Source of the DNA: an uncultured Lachnospiraceae bacterium
GTDB taxonomy: Bacteria > Bacillota > Clostridia > Lachnospirales > Lachnospiraceae
Length of the DNA: 47,409 nucleotides
Reading direction: 5' to 3'
NCBI GenBank assembly: GCA_947626915.1
Contig: CANQUA010000016.1
Location: 1 to 47,409 of the forward strand
Positions 25,554 to 34,078 of this stretch are shown one piece after another. The notes under the pieces are model-generated. The model was not told where the DNA came from, did no database searches, and saw only the letters and a program-made list of their open reading frames with translations. Each line of letters opens with the position of its first letter. Positions within the stretch are counted from its first letter, which is position 1. Position numbers and translations under genes: made by a program.

Positions 25554-25793
25554 ATGAAAACAGTACGCATTTCATTGAATTCTATCGATAAAGTAAAATC
25601 CTTCGTCAATGATCTTTCCAAATTTGACGTGGACTTCGACCTGGTATCCGGCCGTTACGTAATCGACGCCAAGTCCATCATGGGGATTTTCAGCCTGGAC
25701 CTGTCCAAGCCCATCGATCTGAACATCCACGCCGAGACGGAGCCCGTCATCAGCGAGATCATGACCGTCCTGACGCCCTATATCATCAAATAA
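25554..25793 (+). CDS. HPr-fold protein lacking the catalytic histidine
   Basis: A 79-residue HPr-family protein of the phosphotransferase system type. The regulatory-serine region AKSIMGIFSLDL (Ser41) aligns with the Ser46 region of HPr (KSIMGVMSLG). At the place of the active-site loop (HARPA around His15) it reads NSIDKVKSF with no histidine, so it cannot pass phosphate along the PTS. In B. subtilis Crh likewise lacks His15 but keeps Ser46 and works only in carbon catabolite control; an analogous role is inferred. It is monocistronic, with its own promoter and terminator, and is one of two plus-strand genes. Confidence 0.85.
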   Translation: MKTVRISLNSIDKVKSFVNDLSKFDVDFDLVSGRYVIDAKSIMGIFSLDLSKPIDLNIHAETEPVISEIMTVLTPYIIK

Positions 25794-25881
25794 CATCCCG
25801 GCCAGGACAAAGAAGCCCGGCTTCCATACATAAGGATACTGCGGATCGGCATACCGTCCGATTTCGTTTGCCATTTCCGCC

Positions 25882-25919
25882 ATAAGCCCGCCTTTTTGCA
25901 AAAAGGGGGCTTATTTTTG
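25882..25919 (+). terminator. Terminator downstream of the HPr-like gene
   Basis: Long inverted repeat ATAAGCCC...GGGCTTAT with an inner CCTTTTT/AAAAAGG stem (25882-25914), followed by a T-rich run on the plus strand, about 90 bases after the stop. Confidence 0.85.
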
Positions 25920-26028
25920 TGAAAATATGACCGGCGGTCCTCCCTCCGCTTTTCATTCTCAAAGAAAGGGCGCGTCATGAACCTCCGCGGAAGAGCGGCC
26001 CCCGCACAGGGGACTCCGCGCCAAAACA

Positions 26029-27213
26029 TCATCCGCACCGGACCACTTCCCGGCCCGCGACCGCCGTTTCCACCATTTCTTCAATGGTCCCGGCCAGTTT
26101 TTCCTCCGACCGGCGTATGACCTTCAGACTCGGTTTCGTCACCGGATGCTTCGCCACAAAGATCGTACAGCAGTCCTCATACGGCAGGATCGACGTCTCA
26201 TAGGTGCCGATTTTTTCCGATATATCCACGATCTCCTGCTTGTCAAACGCGATCACCGGCCGGAATACCGGCATCGTACAGACCTCGTTCGTCACCGCCA
26301 GGGACTGGACGGTCTGGGACGCCACCTGGCCGATGCTCTCGCCCGTGATCAGCGCCATACTGCCGGTCTCCTCCGCAATCCGCTGGGCAATCCGCATCAT
26401 ATAGCGGCGCATGATGATGGTCAGTTCTTCATGGGGACAGGTCTCGTAAATGTGCATCTGAATCTCTGTAAAATTCACCACATGGAGGTCGATCGGTCCG
26501 GCATAACGGGACACCAGCTTCGCCAGATCCACCACCTTCTGCCTGGCGCGTTCGCTGGTATAGGGCGGCGCGTGAAAATAGACCGCGTCGATCCGGACGC
26601 CCCGCTTCGCCACCATGTAGCCGGCCACCGGGCTGTCGATTCCTCCCGAAAGCAGGAGCAGCGCCTTTCCGTTGGTGCCCACCGGCATACCGCCGGGACC
26701 CGCGATCATTTCCGAATAAAGATTGACCACCGCGGCGCGCACCTCCACACGCAGAAGCACGTCCGGATGGTGCACGTCCACGCGCATCTCCGGAAATGTA
26801 TCCAGGATCACCTCTCCCAGATCCCGGTTCATCTGTTCCGACGGAACCGGGTATCTTTTATCGGCGCGGCGTGCCTCTACCTTAAAGGTCCGGTTCCGGT
26901 CCGGATAAACCTGATGCAGATAACAGCACACATACTGCTTCAAATGGTCGTAATCCCTGTCTTCCGTCTGGAACATGGGACAGATCCAGGCGATCCCGAA
27001 CACCTTCTTCAGGGCTTCCACCGTGTCGTCGTAATCATACTCGCCGCAGGCCGTCACGTAGATCCTTCCGGATTCCTTGCTCACGTCAAATTTCCCGTCC
27101 ACCTGTTTGAGCGCATGGCAGATACGGCTGATCAAAGCATCCTCAAACAAGAACCGATTCTTCCCTTTGGTGCCGATTTCGGCATATTTTATAAGAAATG
27201 ACTGGTATAACAT
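26029..27213 (-). CDS. thiI: tRNA 4-thiouridine synthase ThiI
   Basis: A 394-residue ThiI, which adenylates U8 of tRNA and delivers sulfur. The N-terminal ferredoxin-like region and THUMP domain (about 60-165) precede the PP-loop SGGIDS (189-194). The C-terminal rhodanese domain of the E. coli enzyme is absent, as in other Bacillota, which take sulfur from a dedicated cysteine desulfurase. That partner is encoded about 250 bp upstream on the same strand. Confidence 0.95.
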   Translation of the reverse strand: MLYQSFLIKYAEIGTKGKNRFLFEDALISRICHALKQVDGKFDVSKESGRIYVTACGEYDYDDTVEALKKVFGIAWICPMFQTEDRDYDHLKQYVCCYLHQVYPDRNRTFKVEARRADKRYPVPSEQMNRDLGEVILDTFPEMRVDVHHPDVLLRVEVRAAVVNLYSEMIAGPGGMPVGTNGKALLLLSGGIDSPVAGYMVAKRGVRIDAVYFHAPPYTSERARQKVVDLAKLVSRYAGPIDLHVVNFTEIQMHIYETCPHEELTIIMRRYMMRIAQRIAEETGSMALITGESIGQVASQTVQSLAVTNEVCTMPVFRPVIAFDKQEIVDISEKIGTYETSILPYEDCCTIFVAKHPVTKPSLKVIRRSEEKLAGTIEEMVETAVAGREVVRCG

Positions 27214-27330
27214 GCTGTATCTCCTGTTCTGCTGCGGCTATGGCCGGTCCTTCTGCCCTTTTGCCGCATCTTCTCTCTGTTTCGGACCGGCTGTTCACAG
27301 CCTGATTCCGGGGGACTATATTTAGTTCGT

Positions 27331-27427
27331 TTAAAGCCGGACGTTTTGCTTCCCGTTCCTTTTTAAGGCCGAACATTTTGCTTTCTGCTCTTTTTTGAGA
27401 CCGGACGTTCCGCTCTTTTCCGGACAT
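27331..27427. repeat. 32-bp tandem repeats upstream of thiI
   Basis: About 2.8 diverged copies of a 32-bp unit (core AAAGCCGGACGTTTTGCTT) begin near 27331, 27363 and 27395 and fill part of the gap between the cysteine desulfurase and thiI. A minus-strand ORF across them only reflects the repeats. Confidence 0.65.
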
Positions 27428-27465
27428 TTCCTTTCCTCCGAGCCTTCGGACGCATCCGGACGCAT

Positions 27466-28620
27466 TTATTTCCTGCGGAACCGCCTTAAAACCGGAAGCA
27501 GCTCTTTCAATGTCCCGACCGCGTAGTCGATCTCTTCTCTGGTATTGAAAAGGCCAAAACTGAAACGCAGGGTCGAATCCAGCAGATCCTGGCGCACGCC
27601 GACGCCCTTTAACGTTCCGCTCAGCCCCGGATGATGGGAGGAGCAGGCGGAACCGGACGACACGTAGATCCCTTTTTCTTCCAGCGCGTGCAGAAGCACC
27701 TCGCTGCGGACTCCCTCAAAGCTGGCGCTGATGATCTGCGGCGCTCCTTCCCGCCCCAGAGGATGATTGAAGGTCACGCCCTCCAGTTCGCCCAGCCTGG
27801 TCTCCGCGTATTCCTTCAGCGCATAGAGCTGATCGATCTTTTTCTGATGGTCCGTATACATCTCGCGCACGGCCTCGCCCATCCCGGCGATGCCCGGCAC
27901 ATTTTCGGTGCCGGAACGGAGATTTCTCTGCTGGCCGCCGCCGTAGATCAGCGGCCGGATCTTCACCTTTTCATCTATATACAGAAAACCGACTCCCTTG
28001 GGGCCGTGCAGCTTATGCGCGCTGACGCTCAAAAGATCAATCCCCTGGCGTTTGGGGCGGATCTCATATTTCCCGTAAGCCTGAATCGCGTCCACATGGA
28101 ACAGAGCGGCAGGATTTTTCCCCTTGACGATCCTGGAAATCTCCTCCACCGGTTCCACGGTTCCCACCTCGTTATTGACATACATGACCGACACCAATAT
28201 CGTCTCGGGACGGAGCGCCGTCTCCAGATCCGCCAGACTTATATGCCCCCGATGGTCCACAGGCAGGTAAGTAACCTCGTAACCCTGCTCTTCCAGATAA
28301 CCTAACGGGTTATACACGGACGGATGCTCAATATTGCTGCTGATGATATGGTTCCCCGCTCTGCGGTTCGCCATCGCCGTGCCGATCAGCGCCATATTAT
28401 TGGACTCCGACCCGCCGGAGGTAAAGAGAATTTCTTTTTCCTGCACCTTCAGCGACCACACTATAACCGCGCGGGCCTCTCTTATATAACGCTCCGCTTC
28501 CATGCCCTTGCTGTGCCTGGCTGACGGATTCGCGTAATCTTCCGTCATGGTCTTCAGCACGATGTCCCTGACGCTGTCAAAGACCTTCGTGGTGGCGGAA
28601 TTGTCAAAATATGCCTCCAT
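27466..28620 (-). CDS. Cysteine desulfurase (NifS/IscS-like)
   Basis: A 384-residue PLP enzyme that takes sulfur from cysteine. The N-terminal YFDNSATTKV, the histidine of SNIEHPSV (His99), the Schiff-base lysine in SAHKLHGPKG (Lys203) and the persulfide cysteine in SSGSACSSHH (Cys326) are visible. It lies upstream of thiI, matching the NifZ-ThiI arrangement of B. subtilis, so its main role is probably tRNA thiolation. Part in Fe-S cluster assembly is possible. Confidence 0.93.
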   Translation of the reverse strand: MEAYFDNSATTKVFDSVRDIVLKTMTEDYANPSARHSKGMEAERYIREARAVIVWSLKVQEKEILFTSGGSESNNMALIGTAMANRRAGNHIISSNIEHPSVYNPLGYLEEQGYEVTYLPVDHRGHISLADLETALRPETILVSVMYVNNEVGTVEPVEEISRIVKGKNPAALFHVDAIQAYGKYEIRPKRQGIDLLSVSAHKLHGPKGVGFLYIDEKVKIRPLIYGGGQQRNLRSGTENVPGIAGMGEAVREMYTDHQKKIDQLYALKEYAETRLGELEGVTFNHPLGREGAPQIISASFEGVRSEVLLHALEEKGIYVSSGSACSSHHPGLSGTLKGVGVRQDLLDSTLRFSFGLFNTREEIDYAVGTLKELLPVLRRFRRK

Positions 28621-28645
28621 TTACTCCCTGTGCTCCCTGTATTGA

Positions 28646-28941
28646 TCTTTTCTGCCGCCTGCGCCGGGCAGGTCTGCGGCACGCGGTGGCCGGGGTTCCG
28701 CGAGGCGGCCATAAGAGTTTCTGCCGTCTGGCCGCCTGTGTTCAGCAGGCAACCTGTTCCGCACACCGACCATGTTCTGCGGCTCAGTCATACTCTTTTC
28801 TGCTGCCTGTTACCGGGCAGGCCTGCGGTACGCGGCGGCCGGGGTCTGCGAAGCGGCTATAAGACTTCCTGCTTCCCGGCCGCCTGTACTGGCCGGACAA
28901 CTCATTCCGCACGCCGCCCTCGTTCAGCGCCGCCCGTCCTG
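28646..28941. repeat. 148-bp tandem duplication filling the gap before rsmE
   Basis: Copy A (28646-28793) and copy B (28794 to about 28941) align over their whole length with an estimated three quarters identity; both begin TCTTTTCTGC and share GCCGGGCAGG and GGCCGGGG. They account for nearly all of the 349-bp space between rsmE and the cysteine desulfurase. No gene or promoter was recognised inside. Confidence 0.75.
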
Positions 28942-28969
28942 ACTCCGTCTCCTTCCTCACCCCGCGGAA

Positions 28970-29725
28970 TCACAACGCCTCCAAAGCGCCCAGCGTTTCC
29001 AGATGATACATCAGGATCGACAGCGCCGCGAGTCCCGCCGTCTCCGTACGCAGGATCCGCCTGCCCAGAGAAACCGGCACGAACCCGCCTGCTTCCGCCT
29101 CCCGCACTTCCGTCTCCTCAAAGCCGCCTTCCGGCCCGATGAAGATTCCCACGGACATTCCCGGCCGGATTCCCCGCACGGACTCAGCCAGGGACCGCAT
29201 CCCTCTGGTGTTCTCGTAAAGGAACAGTTTCACCTCGAACGGTTCCGCGAAATCCAGCGCCTCCCGCACACGCATCACCGGACTGACCTCCGGGATCAGC
29301 ACCCGCTTCGACTGCTTGGCAGCGCTCTCCGCGATGGCGTTCCAGCGGTGCAGTCTGGATTCTTCCTTTTTACTGTCCAGCTTCACCACTGTCCGGTGCG
29401 TCGCCACGGGTATGATCTGATAAACCCCCAGTTCCACGGCTTTCTGTATGATCAGCTCCATCTTGTCGCTCTTGGGCAGCCCCTGGAACAGATAAATCCG
29501 GGCGCTCAGCTCCGTATTCTCCGCTTCCGACAGGATCCGCGCCGTAACCGTCCCGGCCGTGATCTCTTCCAGTACGCAGAAATAATCCCGGTCCACGCCG
29601 TTGCCGATCAGCACCTGTTCGCCGGGCCTCATCCGCAGTACATTGCGGATATGGTTGACGTCAGAACCAGCGATTGTAACCTGGGAACCAGCGATCTGAC
29701 TGTCCTTTACAAAAAAATGATACAT
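28970..29725 (-). CDS. rsmE: 16S rRNA m3U1498 methyltransferase RsmE
   Basis: A 251-residue SPOUT methyltransferase acting on U1498 of 16S rRNA. The N-terminal PUA-like part (MYHFFV ... NHIRNVLRMRPGEQV) is followed by the knotted SAM-binding region FIGPEGGFEETEV and VSLGRRILRTETA. The ATG at 29725 is chosen because AGGGGAAG lies 7 bases upstream; the frame extends to 29767 inside prmA. It is separated from prmA by 11 bases, a pairing common in Bacillota. Confidence 0.94.
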   Translation of the reverse strand: MYHFFVKDSQIAGSQVTIAGSDVNHIRNVLRMRPGEQVLIGNGVDRDYFCVLEEITAGTVTARILSEAENTELSARIYLFQGLPKSDKMELIIQKAVELGVYQIIPVATHRTVVKLDSKKEESRLHRWNAIAESAAKQSKRVLIPEVSPVMRVREALDFAEPFEVKLFLYENTRGMRSLAESVRGIRPGMSVGIFIGPEGGFEETEVREAEAGGFVPVSLGRRILRTETAGLAALSILMYHLETLGALEAL

Positions 29726-29736
29726 GGCTTCCCCTG

Positions 29737-30693
29737 CTATTTTCTCCTGGCCGTAATAGAGACCCATTCGCCCTGGCGGGTGGTCTCGATTATCTCCAGC
29801 TGCTCATTGGCCTCCAGCGCCCGGCGCACCGCCTCTTCCTTCTGCTCAATGATGCCGGAAGTGATCAGGATTCCCCCGTGCTTTAAATGAGGCGGAACCT
29901 CTTTCTCCAGCAGAATGATCACATCCGCCAGAATATTGGCGACTACGATATCGTAACACTCGTAACCTGCCCAATCTTTGATAACCTTATCATCGATCAG
30001 GTTGCCCTGGATCACACAAAACCGGTCTTCACCGATCCCATTGGCTTCCAGATTCTCACCCACAGCCGTGATCGCATTTTCATCCAGATCGGTTCCATGC
30101 ACCCGCGCGGCCCCCAGCTTCAGCGCAGCGATTCCCAGGATCCCGCTCCCGGTCCCCACATCCAGTACCTCTGCGCCGGGCGTCACATATTTTTTCAGCT
30201 GGCGAATGCAAAGCTGCGTCGTCTCATGCTGCCCGGTGCCGAACGCCGTGCCGGGATCGATCTGGATCAGCAGCTTGTCCCGATCCTGTTCCGGTATCTC
30301 TTCCCAGGTAGGTTTAATCAGTATATCGTCCACCGTAAACGGCTTAAAATACTGCTTCCAGTTATTGATCCAGTCCTTATCCTCGGTTTCGGAAACCATG
30401 ATCGTTCTTTCTCCCAGATCCACGAACATGGACAGCTCGTCCAGCCCCTCTTCCACCGCCTTCAGGATCTGCTTTTCCTCGGAAGCGTCTTCCAGATAAA
30501 AGCTGACCTTCGCAACGCCCTCGTCCGGCGGCAGTTCCGGCAGGATATCGATGAACATGCCCTTCGTCTCATTTTCCGTCAGCGGCACATTGTCCTCGAT
30601 CTCGATCCCCTCGATCCCGATCTCATCAAAAAGACTGCTGACCAGATCCACGGCCGCCGTCGTCGTGGTCAGCGTATATTTTTTCCATTTCAT
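29737..30693 (-). CDS. prmA: Ribosomal protein L11 methyltransferase
   Basis: A 318-residue PrmA, which trimethylates ribosomal protein L11. The N-terminal substrate-recognition domain (MKWKKYTLTTTTAAVDLVSSLFDEIG) is followed by the Rossmann domain with motif I LDVGTGSGILGIAALKLGA and the NILADVI motif. Length is normal. It precedes rsmE. Confidence 0.95.
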   Translation of the reverse strand: MKWKKYTLTTTTAAVDLVSSLFDEIGIEGIEIEDNVPLTENETKGMFIDILPELPPDEGVAKVSFYLEDASEEKQILKAVEEGLDELSMFVDLGERTIMVSETEDKDWINNWKQYFKPFTVDDILIKPTWEEIPEQDRDKLLIQIDPGTAFGTGQHETTQLCIRQLKKYVTPGAEVLDVGTGSGILGIAALKLGAARVHGTDLDENAITAVGENLEANGIGEDRFCVIQGNLIDDKVIKDWAGYECYDIVVANILADVIILLEKEVPPHLKHGGILITSGIIEQKEEAVRRALEANEQLEIIETTRQGEWVSITARRK

Positions 30694-30839
30694 ATTCTGT
30701 TCTCTCTAATTATTTTCTCAGTTTTCATCTGAAAAGCGGCCCAGGCCGCGAACAACCCGCCAGCCGCTTCCGCCGTCCGCCGACGCTTCATGCGATCCGC
30801 GCACCGCCCGTGCAATCCAGGGGCTCCGCCCGCTTTTTC

Positions 30840-32618
30840 CTACAGATTCCGCAGATAATCCTCCACTCTGCAGAAGAGCACGCCGTCCGCCGGATTCTGC
30901 GCCGGCGGATTGTCGCAAAGGATGAAACGCTGCCGGATCTTTCCGAACCGTTTCTCGATCTGATTGTATTTCTCCGCGTCGGACAGGCGCCGGTACTGCT
31001 CCACAGGCGCTTTGGAACCGCTGCGCAGCTCGCAGATCGTGCAGTTATTTTCCGCCGTATCGTACACAACCATGCCGAAGACGCCGGTATTGATCTGCAG
31101 CTTGTATACCTGATACCGTCCCTCCATGGCCTTTTCCGTCTCCAGAAGAATGATCTCCTCCAGCATCCGGGCCCGCACTTCCTCCAGCGCTTTCTCCACC
31201 ATGGTCTTTTTGTCCAGCTCGCTCATATTCAAAAACCGTTCGCCGCTCATCAGCGATTTCAGCAGCGTCTGGATCTGGCTGTAACGCATGCCGGGCTGCG
31301 TAAAAATAACCCGCTCAATGGGCTCGCTGCCGGGCTGCGGCGTCTCTGCCGGCAATTCTACCACCAGTCCCATATCTACCAGGGCCTCGCGGACTTCCGC
31401 GGCGTGGATCCGGCTGATGCCGGCCGCCTGTTCCTCCCGGGTCCGGTCGTTGCGCAGATTCCATGCCGTCAGGCGCAGGTTCTGGAGAGCGGGATTTTTC
31501 GTCAGGATCAGCAGCAGATAGTTCAGGTTCATATTCTCCATGATCCGGTCCACCACCTCCAGCAGATCGCCGGACTCCTGCAGCGCGCGCAGGCTGCGGA
31601 ACTGGCTGATGTCCTTGCTTCCTACCAGGGAACGCTCGATATTGCGGCTGACCGCGCTTTCAATGTATTCTTTGGTCGAGTCCCCGTCCCGGAATGTGGC
31701 GTGAGAAATGTCCACGTTCCCGTCTTCGCCCTTGAGCCCCGCCCGCAGGGTACCGCCGTAGCGGATGTACTCATCGATATCGTCCACGCCCAGCAAAACG
31801 CTGTGCTCCCGGAAGGGTACAAAGGTTGTATCAATGGTAACCGCCCTGTCGTACAGTTCCTGCCGCAGCGCCAGACAGAACGCCAAAGAATCGGTGCCCG
31901 TCAGCACCACCCGCATCCCCTGGGCCGCATGCACATCCGACAGGATCGCCGCGTTGTCAATAAAATCGTTCATCAATGTAACCTCATCGATAAACGCATA
32001 CCTGTAACCTGCTTCATAAAGAGCCTTCAGATCCTCGTTCAGCTTCTCCATGGTATCCGCGGCTGTAACCTTAATGTAAACCGCTTTCTCCGTCTGCTCC
32101 GGCGCCATGTCGCGGATCGCCTGACAGATCATCGTCGTTTTGCCGGTGCGCCGCAGTCCCATGATCAGGCAGACTCTCCCGTCTGCGCCAATTTCTCCCG
32201 CCAGATAAGACCGCAGCTTCTCATAGCAGAGACGCTTTTGCTGGCTGCGGATATTGGCGGCCATGGCCTGAAGCGCCTCTCCCGTCACCACGTTTGTCTT
32301 ATACTTCGACGCGCCGCGGCCGTTCGCCGGACGTCTCCCGCTGCGCTCTCTTCCCGCCGCTCCTCTGGCGGCGTTCTGCCGGGCCCGCAGTTCTTTTAAC
32401 TGCTGCTGCAGGCGGCGGCGTTCCGCGATCTGCTCCTCCAGCGCTTCCAGTTCCGATTCCTTCACATACTGGCTCCGGATCCTGCCGTCCTCCGTCCATT
32501 GACGGTAAAACCGCAGCTTGCCGTGGATCGTCTTCCTGGAAATATAACCTACCGGATATTCTGCGATTTTCTTTTCCAGCTCTTCCATCGTTTCCGCCGG
32601 TAAACTCTGAGTGTCCAT
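30840..32618 (-). CDS. AAA-family ATPase with basic coiled-coil N-terminus
   Basis: A 592-residue cytoplasmic ATPase. The N-terminal 70 residues (PVGYISRKTIHGKLRFYRQW ... SQYVKESELEALEEQ) resemble a small nucleic-acid-associated module; a coiled coil and a basic Ala/Arg-rich linker (to about 105) follow. Walker A is GLRRTGKTT (154-162) and Walker B is FIDE (209-212), with a sensor-like LTGTDS. The C-terminal part looks like the DUF4143-type region of orphan AAA proteins, and DNTAENNCTICELRSG-like sequence suggests a nuclease-fold tail, unproven. Function is unknown. The ATG at 32618 has AGGGGG 7 bases upstream and a near-consensus promoter. It is flanked by gene-poor DNA. Confidence 0.8.
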   Translation of the reverse strand: MDTQSLPAETMEELEKKIAEYPVGYISRKTIHGKLRFYRQWTEDGRIRSQYVKESELEALEEQIAERRRLQQQLKELRARQNAARGAAGRERSGRRPANGRGASKYKTNVVTGEALQAMAANIRSQQKRLCYEKLRSYLAGEIGADGRVCLIMGLRRTGKTTMICQAIRDMAPEQTEKAVYIKVTAADTMEKLNEDLKALYEAGYRYAFIDEVTLMNDFIDNAAILSDVHAAQGMRVVLTGTDSLAFCLALRQELYDRAVTIDTTFVPFREHSVLLGVDDIDEYIRYGGTLRAGLKGEDGNVDISHATFRDGDSTKEYIESAVSRNIERSLVGSKDISQFRSLRALQESGDLLEVVDRIMENMNLNYLLLILTKNPALQNLRLTAWNLRNDRTREEQAAGISRIHAAEVREALVDMGLVVELPAETPQPGSEPIERVIFTQPGMRYSQIQTLLKSLMSGERFLNMSELDKKTMVEKALEEVRARMLEEIILLETEKAMEGRYQVYKLQINTGVFGMVVYDTAENNCTICELRSGSKAPVEQYRRLSDAEKYNQIEKRFGKIRQRFILCDNPPAQNPADGVLFCRVEDYLRNL

Positions 32619-32645
32619 ACAAGTACCCCCTTTTCTTCTGCACCT

Positions 32646-32692
32646 ATTGTAACCTATCATAACCTAACTGTCAATAGACAGCCTTGTAACCT
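32646..32692 (-). promoter_or_regulatory. Promoter of the AAA ATPase with AGGTTA cluster
   Basis: TTGACA (32669-32674), 17 bp, TACAAT (32646-32651) on the minus strand. Three AGGTTA copies (32650-32655, 32660-32665, 32687-32692) overlap the -10, the spacer and the region upstream of the -35, a natural place for a repressor. Confidence 0.75.
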
Positions 32693-32699
32693 GTCCATA

Positions 32700-33117
32700 T
32701 TTTCCCAGTATAAATTTTATGCGTCCGCGCAATAAAACAGGCTGCTCCCGCATTATATAAATGAACGGGTAAACGATTCAATTCACATTCCGCCCTGCCG
32801 GCGGCCATGCAACAAAACAGACAAAAGACAACCACGAAAGGATTGGGAATGATTATCAACGTGCGGTCACGCCGTGCAGAATGCAGGAACCGGGCCGCAG
32901 GCAACACCTACAATTTCATAAGGAACCATAATTCGCAACAAAATGAAAATCCACAATGCATTACATTACGACCTCAATCACGTTTACACCCCATAAACCG
33001 TGTCATACATCGGTAAGGTACAAAAGACGATGGGATACGAAGGAGGATCAGATAAAATACAAAAGAGAAACAAGAAGATACAAAAGAATGCTGGCAGGTT
33101 GGAAAGCATTACAGAGG
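32700..33117 (+). other. Gene-poor region that may encode a plus-strand small transcript
   Basis: No recognisable gene. The composition is AT-richer than its surroundings. A plus-strand terminator closes it at 33118. Possible small ORFs include one from ATG 32849 (RBS AAAGGA) and a Lys/Arg-rich one from 33030; neither resembles anything known. ATACAAAAGA-like motifs recur at about 33018, 33057 and 33078. An sRNA or a decayed gene is possible. Confidence 0.35.
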
Positions 33118-33144
33118 GCGCGCCGCAAAAACGGCGCGCTTTTC
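33118..33144 (+). terminator. Strong plus-strand terminator with no gene upstream
   Basis: Perfect GCGCGCCG (33118-33125) / CGGCGCGC (33132-33139) with loop CAAAAA, then TTTTCTGC. On the minus strand no T-run follows, so it does not serve proC. Confidence 0.75.
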
Positions 33145-33166
33145 TGCTGCCTTTTTCCGTTCCGTA

Positions 33167-33964
33167 TCAAAGCTTCTTTTTCTGAATCGCGTCCAGCGCG
33201 GAGATCACGGCCGAGCGGAACCCATGCTCCTCCAGCGCCGCCACCCCCACGATGGTCGTACCGCCGGGCGAGCAGACCGCATCCTTCATGGCCCCCGGAT
33301 GGCTGCCGGAAGCCTGCTGCATTTTCCCGGTCCCCACGATCATCTGACTGGCCAGACGATAAGCCAGCTCCCTGGGCAGCCCGTGAAGCACCGCCCCGTC
33401 CGCCAGGGCTTCGATAAACATGGACGCAAAAGCCGGGCCGCAGCCGCTCAGATCCCCCGCTATGCCGAGCTGCTCGGTCGGAACCATCTGCACCAGACCG
33501 ATCCGGGAGAAGATCTCCTCAAAGGCCTCCATTTCCTCCGCCGTCAAAGAATGTTTCTGTTCGCATACAAAGATCCCTTCCCCTACGGATACCGGCGTAT
33601 TCGGGATCGTGCTCAGATGATGGGTGCCGGGAAGCAGCACCTGTTCATAACGTTCAAACGGATAACCGGCTGCCACGGAGATCACCGTCTTTTCCCGTAA
33701 AATCTCACGGATCGGCTCCAGCACCTCCGCCACCAGATATGGCTTCACGGCTACGATCACCATATCCGCTTGCTCCGCTGTCTCCCGGGCGTTCCGGCAG
33801 GGATGGATCCCGCGGGCCTCCGCGCCGGCCAGCAGCTTCTCATAATGTTTCGCGCAGACATAGATCTGCTCCGGCTTCACCGCCCCTTTTAAAAGCAGCC
33901 CGTCCGCCATCGCCCTGGCCATATTTCCAAAACCGATAAAACCCAGCCGCAGGTCCTTCTTCAT
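33167..33964 (-). CDS. proC: Pyrroline-5-carboxylate reductase
   Basis: A 265-residue ProC, which reduces pyrroline-5-carboxylate to proline with NAD(P)H. The N-terminal Rossmann motif GFIGFGNMARAM, VKPYLVAEVL, and the C-terminal signature AGDLSGCGPAFASMFIEALADGAV with SPGGTTIVGVAALEEHG are clear. It lies after dnaJ on the same strand, with a 114-bp gap. Confidence 0.96.
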   Translation of the reverse strand: MKKDLRLGFIGFGNMARAMADGLLLKGAVKPEQIYVCAKHYEKLLAGAEARGIHPCRNARETAEQADMVIVAVKPYLVAEVLEPIREILREKTVISVAAGYPFERYEQVLLPGTHHLSTIPNTPVSVGEGIFVCEQKHSLTAEEMEAFEEIFSRIGLVQMVPTEQLGIAGDLSGCGPAFASMFIEALADGAVLHGLPRELAYRLASQMIVGTGKMQQASGSHPGAMKDAVCSPGGTTIVGVAALEEHGFRSAVISALDAIQKKKL

Positions 33965-34078
33965 CTCAGTTCCTCCCGATTTTCCATTCTGTTCGTCCTT
34001 TTATGCGCAAATCCCCGCGCCGCAGAGCGTCCGTCCGCCCGCGCCGCAGGGATCCAGATCATACTTCATTCTGTCCTG

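Noticed and set aside
28630-29142. 170-codon plus-strand ORF near rsmE
   Set aside because: It spans the 148-bp repeats and runs antisense into rsmE; composition is repeat-driven.
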